Assembly (NCBI RefSeq): GCF_020667845.1
Contig: NZ_JAFMPQ010000022.1
Location: forward strand, 1-64,000
DNA: 64,000 bases
Source of the DNA: Cognatishimia sp. F0-27
GTDB taxonomy: Bacteria > Pseudomonadota > Alphaproteobacteria > Rhodobacterales > Rhodobacteraceae
Direction: 5' to 3'
Part shown: positions 1 through 8,266 of the stretch, piece by piece
Layout of the letters: each line of letters begins with the position of its first letter
Numbering within the stretch: position 1 is the stretch's first letter
Translations under genes and position numbers: made by a program
Notes under the pieces: generated by a model
What the model saw: only the letters and a program-made list of their open reading frames with translations
The model's database searches: none
What the model was told of the DNA's origin: nothing

Positions 1-53
1 GGGGGGCTGTCTGCCCCCCGCACCCCCCGAGAGGTATTTCCGGACAGAAGAAA
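1..53. repeat. Hairpin-tail intergenic repeat, copy 1
   Basis: Arms GGGGGGC (1-7) and GCCCCCC (13-19) form a strong hairpin, followed by a C-rich stretch and a GGTATTTCCGGACAGAAGAA-type tail. A second copy with the same layout lies at 1848-1900. It sits just downstream of the binding-protein gene on the minus strand, so it may also help end that transcript, although there is no T-run. From memory, this hairpin plus ATATTT plus AAGAA layout is common between genes in roseobacters. Confidence 0.6.
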
Positions 54-77
54 CGGGGGCCGCGCGGCGGGCTTGCG

Positions 78-1163
78 TCAGTCGAGCATCCAGAGCTTGC
101 GGAAGCCTTCGGTGTGCACATCACCGTAACCGTCGTTGAAGGTGGCGGGGATGCCCGCGGTTTCGACATTGTCATCGGTGAAGATGAAGGCCGGCGTGTT
201 CAGTTTTGTCACCGAACCGGCGTCACAAAGCAGGCGCATATTGGCGTCCGTTCCCGCCATGCCGACCCAACCGAGGCTTTCGCCCACGTTCATCTCCACG
301 ATATCGCCATCGCGCATCATGTCGAGCACAAAGGGCGTGCCGTTATAGCTGACGATCTTGGCGCTCGATCCGGCAATCTGGATGGCGGGCACGATGAACT
401 GGGACATCGAGTCGTAGACCGGCAACACGTAGTTGATGCTCGGATCCGCCAGCAGCGCGTTCTGCACCGCGGGCTGCCCCTGCGTCGCCCAGTCGTTGAC
501 CGGCACGTTGATATAGTTGGTCGTGCAGTCGGGGCAGTTGGTTTCGAGATAACCGATGATGGCGTCGCGCAGCGGAGCGGTGGGGGTGATTTCGTCGGGG
601 CCCAGCACCAGCGCGTTCACCTTGCCGTCGGTCTGCACCATGGTCCAGGCGGCGATGATCTCGCCAATGGTGACGTAATCGGTATTGGCCGCGCCATCCA
701 TGAATTCCGGCGTCTCCTGCGTGGTCGCGTCCCAGTTATGCGTCGCGGTGACCTTCACCCCGGCTGCGCGCGCCTCGGTGATTTGCGGCACGAGGAATTC
801 CGGCGGCAGGCCACCCTGCAGGTCGATCAGATCGAAGCCTTCTGCAACGGCGGTGCTGATGCCCTGAATCCAGCCGGAGGGATCCATCTGGGTTTCCCAG
901 TCCCGCAGCTCGAAGCCGACCATTTCGGCCGCATCGACAAATCCCTGACTGATTGCCGCGTTGAACGGATTGGCGTTGGTCAGCGGGATCACGAACATCT
1001 TCTTGTCCGCCATGCAGGCGCGCGCATCAAACGGCGCGCCGGGAGCCTCGAAAGTGGGGGTCGCCGAGTATTGTTCGATCAGGGCGCGGGCCGCGTCCAT
1101 ATCGGCAAGTGCGGGGCTTGCCAGAAGGGCGAGCGTCGCGGATGTGGCGAGAATACGGGTCAT
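78..1163 (-). CDS. Periplasmic sugar-type substrate-binding protein (ABC transporter)
   Basis: A 361-residue precursor with a clear signal peptide (basic start, hydrophobic core LATSATLALLASPALA, cleavage likely after ALA at about residue 20). The rest reads as a type 1 periplasmic binding fold of the ribose/xylose class (Peripla_BP_4), for example the KMFVIPLTNANPFNAAISQG strand near the start. It should capture a small solute for an ABC importer; no permease or ATPase gene is in the window, so they would lie beyond position 1. The ATG overlaps the stop of the upstream hydrolase by 4 bases and has GGAGG seven bases ahead. As the last gene of a hydantoinase operon, its ligand may be that pathway's substrate rather than a sugar (inference). 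Confidence 0.85.
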   Translation of the reverse strand: MTRILATSATLALLASPALADMDAARALIEQYSATPTFEAPGAPFDARACMADKKMFVIPLTNANPFNAAISQGFVDAAEMVGFELRDWETQMDPSGWIQGISTAVAEGFDLIDLQGGLPPEFLVPQITEARAAGVKVTATHNWDATTQETPEFMDGAANTDYVTIGEIIAAWTMVQTDGKVNALVLGPDEITPTAPLRDAIIGYLETNCPDCTTNYINVPVNDWATQGQPAVQNALLADPSINYVLPVYDSMSQFIVPAIQIAGSSAKIVSYNGTPFVLDMMRDGDIVEMNVGESLGWVGMAGTDANMRLLCDAGSVTKLNTPAFIFTDDNVETAGIPATFNDGYGDVHTEGFRKLWMLD

Positions 1164-1819
1164 GACTGAGCCTCCATGCTGGGTTTTTGTAAGGATTCGA
1201 GATAGGCAATCGCGTCGTCTGTCGAGATCAGGTCGGCATATTTGGCGCTCATGTCGAAGAGGTTGGCGCGGTGTGGCTCTTCGGCGCGATCGCCAACCGC
1301 ATCCTCGACCACCAGCGTCACAAGCCCGTGGCTGATGCTGTCGATGCAGCTTGCCCGCACGCAGCCGGACGTCGTGACCCCGGTCAGCAGCAGCGTGTCG
1401 ATCTTCAGCCAGTGCAGGGTCGCGGCGAGGGTGGTGCCGAAAAACGCCGACGGGTATTGCTTGGTCACCACGATGTCTTGCGGCGTGTATTCCAGTGGCG
1501 GTTGCAGCTTTTGGGTGGGTGCGCCGGCATCGAAGCAACTCAGCGCGGGGACTTTTGCGTAGAATGCCCCGCCATCAGCCCCGCCGGGTTGGTATTTCAC
1601 CTCCGTGAAGATCGTCGGAATGCCAAGCCTACGCGCCGCGGGCGCGAGACGGGCGGCATTGTCGAGCGCCGTCTGGCAGCCCTCACCGCCATAGAGCGGC
1701 GCAGCCGGATCGAAATAGGCATTGGCAAAGTCGATGAAGAGCACCGCCGGGCGCGTGCCCCGCGTTTGCGCCGCATGGTAGCCCGCGCGGGCATAATTGG
1801 TATCGAGCGCGTCTGTCAT
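1160..1819 (-). CDS. Isochorismatase-family cysteine hydrolase, N-carbamoylsarcosine amidase-like
   Basis: A 219-residue cysteine hydrolase with the expected triad Asp30 (VLFIDF), Lys120 (VVTKQYPSAFFGT) and Cys153 (TTSGCVRAS). The GCVRAS nucleophile loop is typical of the N-carbamoylsarcosine amidohydrolase branch, which splits N-carbamoyl compounds into amine, CO2 and ammonia. This fits its place directly downstream of a HyuA/HyuB pair: in creatinine breakdown, ATP-dependent N-methylhydantoinase makes N-carbamoylsarcosine, and this enzyme type removes the carbamoyl group. The family is broad (nicotinamidases, maleamate amidases), so the substrate is an inference. The ATG is preceded by AGGAG nine bases upstream. 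A hairpin-tail repeat lies between this gene and hyuB. Confidence 0.8.
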   Translation of the reverse strand: MTDALDTNYARAGYHAAQTRGTRPAVLFIDFANAYFDPAAPLYGGEGCQTALDNAARLAPAARRLGIPTIFTEVKYQPGGADGGAFYAKVPALSCFDAGAPTQKLQPPLEYTPQDIVVTKQYPSAFFGTTLAATLHWLKIDTLLLTGVTTSGCVRASCIDSISHGLVTLVVEDAVGDRAEEPHRANLFDMSAKYADLISTDDAIAYLESLQKPSMEAQS

Positions 1820-1847
1820 GGGTTCGCGCTCCTGTCGTCCTGGGTGG

Positions 1848-1900
1848 CGAGGGGCCAGCCCCTCGCGCTCCCCGGGATATTTGCGGCCCAAAGAAGACAG
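1848..1900. repeat. Hairpin-tail intergenic repeat, copy 2
   Basis: Near-perfect arms CGAGGGGC (1848-1855) and GCCCCTCG (1858-1865) are followed by GCGCTCCCCGGGATATTTGC and an AAAGAAGACAG tail, the same layout as positions 1-53. It sits in the 106-base gap between hyuB and the cysteine hydrolase gene, inside the presumed operon, where it could partly terminate or protect the transcript. Confidence 0.65.
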
Positions 1901-1925
1901 GCGCTGTGTGGAAGCAAGCGGGGTG

Positions 1926-3818
1926 TCATTCGGCGGCCCTCGCGTAGCGTTGTCGGAAGATCGGCGCCTTCGGGGGTTCGAAGCCTGTTTGGCGCAAGGC
2001 CCGCTTCTTGAGTTCTTCGATGCTTTCGAAGCCGCGGTCGAAGAGCTTCGTGTCGCCACGCGCAGATGTCAGGTCACGGCGCAGCGTCTCGGTTGCCTTG
2101 ATGTCGATGGCGCCTTGGGCGATGACCACGCCATAGCGCCGTGCGCCGTCTTCGGTCACGAGGCCACGCTTTACGTCGCGCAGGACAAGCGCCGGATCGC
2201 GTGCAAAGGGATCGCCCCAGCCGCCGCCGCCCCAGGTATTGAAATGCAGGATGTCGCCGGGTTGCACCGCAAGACGGTCGCATTTCGACGGGATGTTTTC
2301 CTCCGTGCCATCCGCACGCACCAGCCGCTTGGTCGAGCGCATACCCGGTTCGCCGCCGTTGACCCCCCAGGGGTAGGTCAGCCAGCGGTCATCATGGATC
2401 GAGACCTCGCCGGCCTCCAGCATCTCGTAGGCGATGGTGATGCCGTTGCCACCGCGATGCAGGCCCGCGCCGCCGCTGTCGGGGATGGTGGCGTAGGTGC
2501 GGATGCGCAGCGGGAAATAGGCCTCGAGGAATTCATTGGGCACGTTGGTGAAGGCAGGCCAGAGCGAATGGCCATCGGCGCCGTCACCGGCGGGCCGCCC
2601 GGGGATGCCGCCGAAGCCGATCTGGAAGAGCTGATACCACTCACCATCGCCGTCGAAGCCGGAATACATGAAGTGCGGGCTGTCGGAGAACCCGGCAGCA
2701 TTCAACGCATCGGGCGCGCCCTGCCCCAACAGACCGCCCATCAAATCGAAGATCCGCCCCAGCATATGTGTCCGGCAGGACAGGGCGGCCGGTTTCTTGG
2801 GCTTCAGGATGCAGCCTTCGGGGATGTGGACATCGACCAGGTCGTAGAACCCGTCGTTGAAGAGGATCTGCGGATCGAAGAGGTTGATCGTGAACGCGCC
2901 GAAGAACATCTTGAACATTTCTTCGTTGAGCAGGAAATTGATCGACGAGAAGCTCTGCGGATCGCTGCCAGTGAAATCGAAATAGGCGATCTCACCCTCG
3001 CGGTGCAGGTGGCAGGCGATCTTGTAGGGGCCGTTGCCCATCCCGTCATCGTCGATCCAGTCTTCGAAATACGCCTTTTTGCCGTCCACGGCCTCGGGAA
3101 TGATCATCTGGATGATCGCGCCCATGGCGGCCTTGTTTCGGTCCAGCATGTCCTGCATGGCCGAGATGTAGGTATCGGTGCCGAAGCGCTCGATGTTTTC
3201 CCGGACGCGGCGTTCCGCGAGACGCAGCGCCGCGATGATCGCGAAGAAGTCCGACTTGTTCCATTCCGGCATGCGGGTGTTGTGCAACAGGATGTTGAGC
3301 AACTCGTCCTGAAGCGCACCGCCCCGGTAGATCTTCGTCGGCGGGACGATGATGCCCTCTTCGTAGATCATCTTGGCGTCCGTCGGCAGTGAGCCAGGCA
3401 CTTTGCCGCCAACATCCGTCATGTGGCCAAACATCGCCGCCCAGGACACCAGCTTGCCGTCATGGAAGATCGGCATCATCAGAAGCCAGTCGTTGAGGTG
3501 GCTCACCGCGCCATTGCAGCTGTAGGGATCGTTGGTGATGAAGACATCGCCATCCTCGATCGTGCCGTCATAGCCTTGCATGAAGCCATAGAGGAAGGAG
3601 CCAAACTGGCCCACAACCATCTTGCCCTCCTCGTTGGCGATCAGCGGGAAGGCGTCGTGCTGTTCGCGGATACCCGGCGACATGGCCGTGCGGAACAGAA
3701 CCGCGTCCATCTCGTTGCGGGCGTTGCGCAAGGCGTTTTCGACGATGTCGAGCGTGATCGGGTCAACGGTGACGCGGTTGAACGGGGTGGAATTGGTCTC
3801 GATGATACGGGCGGGCAT
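1926..3818 (-). CDS. hyuB: Hydantoinase B/oxoprolinase family subunit
   Basis: A 630-residue HyuB-type protein with the family opening VDPITLDIVENALRNARNEM (residues 17-36) and conserved segments such as QDELLNILLHNTRMPEWNKS. With HyuA it forms ATP-dependent amidohydrolases (5-oxoprolinase, N-methylhydantoinase, caprolactamase) or, with a third subunit, acetone carboxylases. No acetone-carboxylase gamma subunit is visible, which favours lactam or hydantoin ring opening. The length is near normal for a separate B subunit. The start has GGAGG nine bases upstream. It lies 103 bases downstream of hyuA, across an unusual hairpin/G-quadruplex element, and is followed by an amidase-like hydrolase that fits the next step. 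Confidence 0.88.
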   Translation of the reverse strand: MPARIIETNSTPFNRVTVDPITLDIVENALRNARNEMDAVLFRTAMSPGIREQHDAFPLIANEEGKMVVGQFGSFLYGFMQGYDGTIEDGDVFITNDPYSCNGAVSHLNDWLLMMPIFHDGKLVSWAAMFGHMTDVGGKVPGSLPTDAKMIYEEGIIVPPTKIYRGGALQDELLNILLHNTRMPEWNKSDFFAIIAALRLAERRVRENIERFGTDTYISAMQDMLDRNKAAMGAIIQMIIPEAVDGKKAYFEDWIDDDGMGNGPYKIACHLHREGEIAYFDFTGSDPQSFSSINFLLNEEMFKMFFGAFTINLFDPQILFNDGFYDLVDVHIPEGCILKPKKPAALSCRTHMLGRIFDLMGGLLGQGAPDALNAAGFSDSPHFMYSGFDGDGEWYQLFQIGFGGIPGRPAGDGADGHSLWPAFTNVPNEFLEAYFPLRIRTYATIPDSGGAGLHRGGNGITIAYEMLEAGEVSIHDDRWLTYPWGVNGGEPGMRSTKRLVRADGTEENIPSKCDRLAVQPGDILHFNTWGGGGWGDPFARDPALVLRDVKRGLVTEDGARRYGVVIAQGAIDIKATETLRRDLTSARGDTKLFDRGFESIEELKKRALRQTGFEPPKAPIFRQRYARAAE

Positions 3819-3847
3819 CAGAACAGGCCTCCGGTCAGGAAGTGCAG

Positions 3848-3898
3848 GGATCGCGCGGCGGACGCGGGTGGGTGGGTGGGGCGGTCGCCGCGCGATCC
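3848..3898. repeat. 13-bp inverted repeat with a G-quadruplex loop between hyuA and hyuB
   Basis: Perfect 13-base arms GGATCGCGCGGCG (3848-3860) and CGCCGCGCGATCC (3886-3898) enclose a 25-base loop that contains GGGTGGGTGGGTGGGG (3866-3881), a textbook four-tract G-quadruplex motif with single-T loops. The genes run on the minus strand, so the G-rich strand is the DNA template and the mRNA loop is C-rich. It sits about 25 bases beyond the hyuA stop and about 30 before the hyuB ATG, where it could cause polymerase pausing or protect the mRNA (inference). Confidence 0.8.
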
Positions 3899-3921
3899 AG
3901 CCCCGGTCAGGCGCAAACCGG

Positions 3922-6105
3922 TCATGGCCGTGCCTCCGGATGATCGTCGGGCCAGATCAGGATGTTGCCCACGGCATCGATGACACCCACATGGCCCGGC
4001 AGGATCACAGACGTGCTGTCCATCTCCGTCACCACCGCGGGGCCCGGCACTCGGTTCCCCGGGCTGAGCTTGGCGCGGTCATAGATCCAGCCCTCCTGCC
4101 AACCACCGCCCTCGAATATCCGCGTGCGCTGCACTTGTGCGTGGCTGGAGTCAGCCTCGCCACGGGTGGTCTCGGGGTTGATGAAAGCCTTCTCTGCGCC
4201 CTGCACGACAGCGCGCAGCCCCACGATCTCGTGCTCGGCATCCAGCGCGAAGGTAAAAAGCTGCTCATGTTCGGCATCAAATTGCCGCGTGACCTCCGCC
4301 AGCGAAAACGCCTCCGGCGCGAGATCCACCGTCAGCTTCATCCCCTGCCCCTTGTAGCGGATATCGATCTGGTAGAGCGTTTCCTGCTCATGAGCCGGCA
4401 CACCCTCGGCGGACAGCGTCTCGGCGGCCTGTGCCGCGAGATCCGACAGCATGCCGCGCATTTCGCTGTCGGAGGTTTCAGATACCGGCGTGACATAGGT
4501 TTGCGAGGCTTCGTTGCGCAGCCGTGTGGTCGCATCGCCATAGGCGCAGAGCACCCCCGGCCCCGGCGGCACGATGGCGGGCCAGGCATTGACCAGCCGC
4601 GCCAGCGCATTGGCGTGCAGCGGCCCCGCCCCGCCAAACCCGATCAGGGCGAAGTCGCGGGGATCATAGCCTTGTTCGACCGAGACCAGCCGCAACGCCC
4701 CAACCATGTTTTCATTGACTATGCGAATGATGCCCTCTGCGGCATCCTCGATGCTCAAATCGAGCGTCTCTGCAACCTTCGCCACCGCTTTCGCGGCCAG
4801 ATCGCGCGAAATATCCATGTCGCCGCCAAGTTTGGCATCCGACGGCAAATACCCCAGCACCACGTTGGCATCGGTCACGGTCGGCTCTTCGCCGCCCTTC
4901 TTGTACGCCGCAGGACCGGGCGTCGCGCCCGCGGATTGCGGCCCGACGCGCAAAGCCTTCGTGAGTTCGGGCGTATAGGCAATGGAGCCACCGCCCGCGC
5001 CCACAGTGCGCACATCGATGGAAGGCGCCCGCACCGTCACATCGCCGACCCGGGTCTCGCGCCGCGTGCGGGCCACGCCACCTTCGATCAGTGCCACATC
5101 CGTCGACGTGCCGCCCATGTCGAAAGTCAGAAGGTTCTTGAAATTGGCCTGTTTGGAAATCCAGAGCGCGCCCGCGACACCGCCCGCGGGGCCGGACATC
5201 AGCAGGTTGACCGGCTGGTCCATCGCCGCCTGAGCCGATGACAGCCCGCCATCGGACCGCAGGATCTGAAGCATCGTGCCCTCGCCCATCCGGCGGCGCA
5301 GCTCATCCTGAAGGTTACGCACGTATTTCGACACCACGGGTCGGACATAGGAATTCACCACCGTGGTTTCGGTGCGTTCGTATTCATACATCTCCGGCAT
5401 CACGCTGGCGGATGTCGACACCGGGATATCCGGCGCGATCTCCTGTGCGATCTGGGCAATGCGCCGTTCATGCGCATCGTTTGCATAGCCGTTGAAGAGC
5501 GCCACGGTCAGCGCCTCGATGCCAGATTTCAAAAGCGTCTCGAGGTCCTTGCGCAGCGCCTTCTCGTTCAGCGGCACAAGCACATTGCCTTGCGCATCCA
5601 TGCGCTCTTCGGCCTCGATGGTGTATTCCAGCGGTGCGAGCGGATCGGTCTTGTTCCAGATGACCCAGCCGCCGAGCCCGCCCGGCACGTAGGAGCGCGC
5701 GATCTGCAACACGTCGCGATAGCCCTTCGTGGTCACAAGCCCCACAAGCGCGCCCGACGAGGTGAGCACGGTGTTCGTTGCCACGGTGGTGCCGTGCATG
5801 ACTTCGGTGATGTCGGTCGGGTCGATGCCCGCGATACGGCAGATCTTCTCGATCCCGTTCAGCACGCCCTTGGAGCTGTCCTCCGGTGTCGAGGGCACTT
5901 TCGCCGTAAATGTCCGACCGTTGCGTTCATCAAGCAACAGAAGGTCTGTAAACGTGCCTCCGACATCAACGCCAAGGCGCAACCCCTGAGGCGCGCGCCC
6001 GCTTGGCATCGCGACCGGCCCGCCCGTTTCGATCCGACGCAGCCGGTCCTCGAACGCGGCCAGCCGCTCTTCGTATTTGCGTATCAGTTCATCGGTGACC
6101 GACAT
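3922..6105 (-). CDS. hyuA: Hydantoinase A/oxoprolinase family subunit
   Basis: A 727-residue HyuA-type subunit. After an N-terminal extension of about 40 charged, probably helical residues comes the ATP-binding motif LGVDVGGTFTDLLLL (about residues 43-57) of the ASKHA/hydantoinase A fold. Further marks are TFDMGGTSTDVALIEGG in the middle and FGGAGPLHANALA later. It should phosphorylate the amide or imide carbonyl of a cyclic substrate at the cost of ATP, working with HyuB. GGGGAG lies five bases before the ATG. The upstream neighbour is the coiled-coil HTH gene (36-base gap), and hyuB follows. Exact substrate unknown; 5-oxoproline, N-methylhydantoin or another lactam are possible. Confidence 0.88.
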   Translation of the reverse strand: MSVTDELIRKYEERLAAFEDRLRRIETGGPVAMPSGRAPQGLRLGVDVGGTFTDLLLLDERNGRTFTAKVPSTPEDSSKGVLNGIEKICRIAGIDPTDITEVMHGTTVATNTVLTSSGALVGLVTTKGYRDVLQIARSYVPGGLGGWVIWNKTDPLAPLEYTIEAEERMDAQGNVLVPLNEKALRKDLETLLKSGIEALTVALFNGYANDAHERRIAQIAQEIAPDIPVSTSASVMPEMYEYERTETTVVNSYVRPVVSKYVRNLQDELRRRMGEGTMLQILRSDGGLSSAQAAMDQPVNLLMSGPAGGVAGALWISKQANFKNLLTFDMGGTSTDVALIEGGVARTRRETRVGDVTVRAPSIDVRTVGAGGGSIAYTPELTKALRVGPQSAGATPGPAAYKKGGEEPTVTDANVVLGYLPSDAKLGGDMDISRDLAAKAVAKVAETLDLSIEDAAEGIIRIVNENMVGALRLVSVEQGYDPRDFALIGFGGAGPLHANALARLVNAWPAIVPPGPGVLCAYGDATTRLRNEASQTYVTPVSETSDSEMRGMLSDLAAQAAETLSAEGVPAHEQETLYQIDIRYKGQGMKLTVDLAPEAFSLAEVTRQFDAEHEQLFTFALDAEHEIVGLRAVVQGAEKAFINPETTRGEADSSHAQVQRTRIFEGGGWQEGWIYDRAKLSPGNRVPGPAVVTEMDSTSVILPGHVGVIDAVGNILIWPDDHPEARP

Positions 6106-6141
6106 GATGTCTCCCCTCGCAATCCTGCATCCACACGGGTC

Positions 6142-6978
6142 TCACAACCCGAACAACCGTTGCCAAAAACCCTTTTGAACGGGCGTCTGGTTCAGATCCG
6201 CCAGCGCCGCTGCGCGCTCCGACAGCGCAAGCGTCCGTTCCAGCGATTCCTCCCGCTCTGCCAGAGCGGCTTCGCGCGCCGCGAGCGTTTCTTCCGCTGC
6301 CGCCCGGGCCGCGTCCGCCGCGCTCCGCGCACGGGCTTCGGCCTCTGCCCTGGACACGGCGCCGTCTAGCAATCCCAGCGCGCGATCCGCCACGTCCTTC
6401 GTGCCGGCCCCGTCTTCGGCGATGGTCATCGCCCGCTCGAGCAATCCAGCCAGCGCCCGTGCCTTTTCGGCCCCGTCCTCCGAGCGCAGCAAAGCGTCCT
6501 CCAGCGCGGACAGGGACCGATCCGACAGCGCCGCAAGCCGGTTTTCGCGCGCGGCCCCGGCCTCCAGATGCAACAAGGCCCGGTCGAGCAGAGCGCTCAG
6601 CCGGGCCTTGTGGTCTTGATCTGTCTCAAGCGTCTTTCTGGCGACCTCCAGAGCCGCATCCTGCCGCTCCAACAGGGCCGTTAACCGCTGGATCGTCTCG
6701 TCACGGGCCGAGACCGCGGCTTCGAGCTCTTCGATATCGTCAAAGAGGAAGCCCATGATCGCGTCTGGCTTGAGACCGTGCCGCCCCGGCGGAATCACGC
6801 GCCGGCCCTCCGGCAGATCGACCCGCAACCGACCCTCATTGTCGCGCCGCACCGGCAAGAGCCCCCGCGCAGCCGCCTCGCGCACCCGCAACCGCGAGGT
6901 GCCGAGCCGTTCCGCGGCCTCGTCGACCGTCAGAAAGCTGGCAGATTCCGGTAAATCTGGCGCGCGCGGTTCCGTCAT
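6142..6978 (-). CDS. Helix-turn-helix protein with long C-terminal coiled coil, function unknown
   Basis: A 278-residue protein. Residues 15-60 look like an excisionase/MerR-type winged helix (FLTVDEAAERLGTSRLRVRE, then a basic RRDNEGRLRVDLPEGRRV wing). From about residue 80 to 260 it is almost wholly Ala/Glu/Arg-rich helix with heptad character, ending in QKGFWQRLFGL, a short amphipathic tail. The layout recalls DNA-binding structural proteins (plasmid KfrA-like) more than a classical activator. It lies four bases downstream of the CoA-transferase stop and 36 bases before hyuA, so it is in the catabolic operon. Whether it regulates the operon is not shown by the sequence. Confidence 0.75.
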   Translation of the reverse strand: MTEPRAPDLPESASFLTVDEAAERLGTSRLRVREAAARGLLPVRRDNEGRLRVDLPEGRRVIPPGRHGLKPDAIMGFLFDDIEELEAAVSARDETIQRLTALLERQDAALEVARKTLETDQDHKARLSALLDRALLHLEAGAARENRLAALSDRSLSALEDALLRSEDGAEKARALAGLLERAMTIAEDGAGTKDVADRALGLLDGAVSRAEAEARARSAADAARAAAEETLAAREAALAEREESLERTLALSERAAALADLNQTPVQKGFWQRLFGL

Positions 6979-6982
6979 CGGA

Positions 6983-8194
6983 TCAGATGATGCCCGCGTC
7001 GCGCAAGGCGTTCTGCTTGTCTTGGTCTATGCCCAGCAATTCAGAGAACACGTAATCGTTGTGCTCGCCGAGCTCGGGTCCAACGTGGCGCACCTTGCCA
7101 GGCGTATCGCTGAGCCGCGGTGCCACGTTTTGCATGGTGATCGGTCCGAAATCGGGGTGATCCACCTTTACAAGCGCCTCGCGCGCCTTGAAGTGTTCGT
7201 CCTTCATCATGTCCTCGGCCTTGTAGATCAGGCCACAGGGCACGCCATGCGCGTTCATCAGTTCTTCGAGATCATCGAGCGGGATCGTCTTGGTCCAGTC
7301 ATTGATCATCGAGTCGAGTTCGACCTGGTGCGCCCCTCGCGCACCGTGAGTGGCGTAGCGCGCGTCCTCGGCCAGCTCCGGGCGGCCCATGGCTTGTGCC
7401 AGCCGCTTGAACACGGTGTCCTGGTTTGCGGCGATCAGGAGCAGCTTGCCATCGGCGGTGTCGAACACGTTGGACGGCGAAACATTGGGCAAGATCGCCC
7501 CGGTGCGTTCGCGCACATAACCGGCCACATCGTATTCCGTGACGAGGCTCTCCATCATGTTGAGCACAGCCTCGTAAATGGCGCTGTCAACGATCTGGCC
7601 TTTCCCGGTGCGCTCGCGGGCGTGCACCGCCATCAAGGCCCCCATACAGGCATGCACGGCGGCAAGCTCGTCCCCGATGGAAATCCCCATGCGACTCGGC
7701 TGCGTGCTTGGGTCCCCGACGACATAGCGCAAGCCGCCCATCGCCTCGCCGATCGCGCCATATCCCGCGCGCGACGAATAAGGGCCGGTCTGGCCGAACC
7801 CGGTGACGCGCACCATGATGAGCCGCGGGTTGATCTTGTGCAGGTCGTCGAAGCCAAGATTCCAGCGCTCCATGGTCCCGGGACGGAAATTCTCGATCAG
7901 GATATCGGCGTTGCGGACGAGATTGCGCACGATCTCCTGCCCGTCTTCGGTGCGCAGGTTCAGAGTGATGGATTTCTTGTTGCGCGCAACCACGGGCCAC
8001 CAGAGCGACTTCCCATGCGGTTTTTCACGACCCCACTGGCGCATCGGATCACCCACTTCGGGCGCTTCGATCTTGATCACCTCGGCGCCGAAATCTGCCA
8101 GCAGCTGTCCACAAAACGGGCCTGCCAAAAGCTGCCCCATCTCGATCACACGCAGATCCGTCAGCGGTCCCTGCCGCTCCTGAGACTCGGTCAT
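6983..8194 (-). CDS. CaiB/BaiF family CoA-transferase (family III)
   Basis: A 403-residue protein, the usual length for class III CoA-transferases. It has the opening LTDLRVIEMGQLLAGPFCGQ, then LADFGAEVIKIE, and the nucleophile-region stretch KKSITLNLRTEDGQ followed by LVRNADILIENFRPG. Such enzymes move CoA between carboxylic acids, for example from succinyl-CoA. The ATG at 8194 has GGAG nearby and the family start lines up there; the longer reading frame upstream has no matching sequence. It heads the minus-strand operon and faces the HMG-CoA-lyase gene across a 72-base promoter region, which suggests that CoA activation and C-C cleavage belong to one pathway (inference). Confidence 0.9.
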   Translation of the reverse strand: MTESQERQGPLTDLRVIEMGQLLAGPFCGQLLADFGAEVIKIEAPEVGDPMRQWGREKPHGKSLWWPVVARNKKSITLNLRTEDGQEIVRNLVRNADILIENFRPGTMERWNLGFDDLHKINPRLIMVRVTGFGQTGPYSSRAGYGAIGEAMGGLRYVVGDPSTQPSRMGISIGDELAAVHACMGALMAVHARERTGKGQIVDSAIYEAVLNMMESLVTEYDVAGYVRERTGAILPNVSPSNVFDTADGKLLLIAANQDTVFKRLAQAMGRPELAEDARYATHGARGAHQVELDSMINDWTKTIPLDDLEELMNAHGVPCGLIYKAEDMMKDEHFKAREALVKVDHPDFGPITMQNVAPRLSDTPGKVRHVGPELGEHNDYVFSELLGIDQDKQNALRDAGII

Positions 8195-8234
8195 CTGTTG
8201 CTCCCCATGGTTGACGACGCTTGCTGCATCCTTA

Positions 8235-8249
8235 TTTGGTATACAGAAA
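8235..8249. promoter_or_regulatory. Candidate GntR operator in the divergent promoter
   Basis: TTTGGTATACAGAAA holds the GTATAC core (8239-8244) that FadR/FCD-type GntR regulators often bind (TTGTATACAA or TGGTATACCA-like sites). It lies in the 72-base gap between the CoA-transferase and the HMG-CoA-lyase-like gene, and a GntR-FCD regulator is the second gene of the plus-strand operon, so autoregulation and control of both arms is likely. The palindrome outside the core is imperfect. Confidence 0.5.
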
Positions 8250-8266
8250 TAAGAGGGTGCGACAGA

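Noticed and set aside
1797-3392. Long open frame (531 codons) on the plus strand across hyuB
   Set aside because: It lies opposite a clear HyuB gene, has Arg/His/Val-rich antisense-type composition and no family features; high-GC third positions create such shadows.
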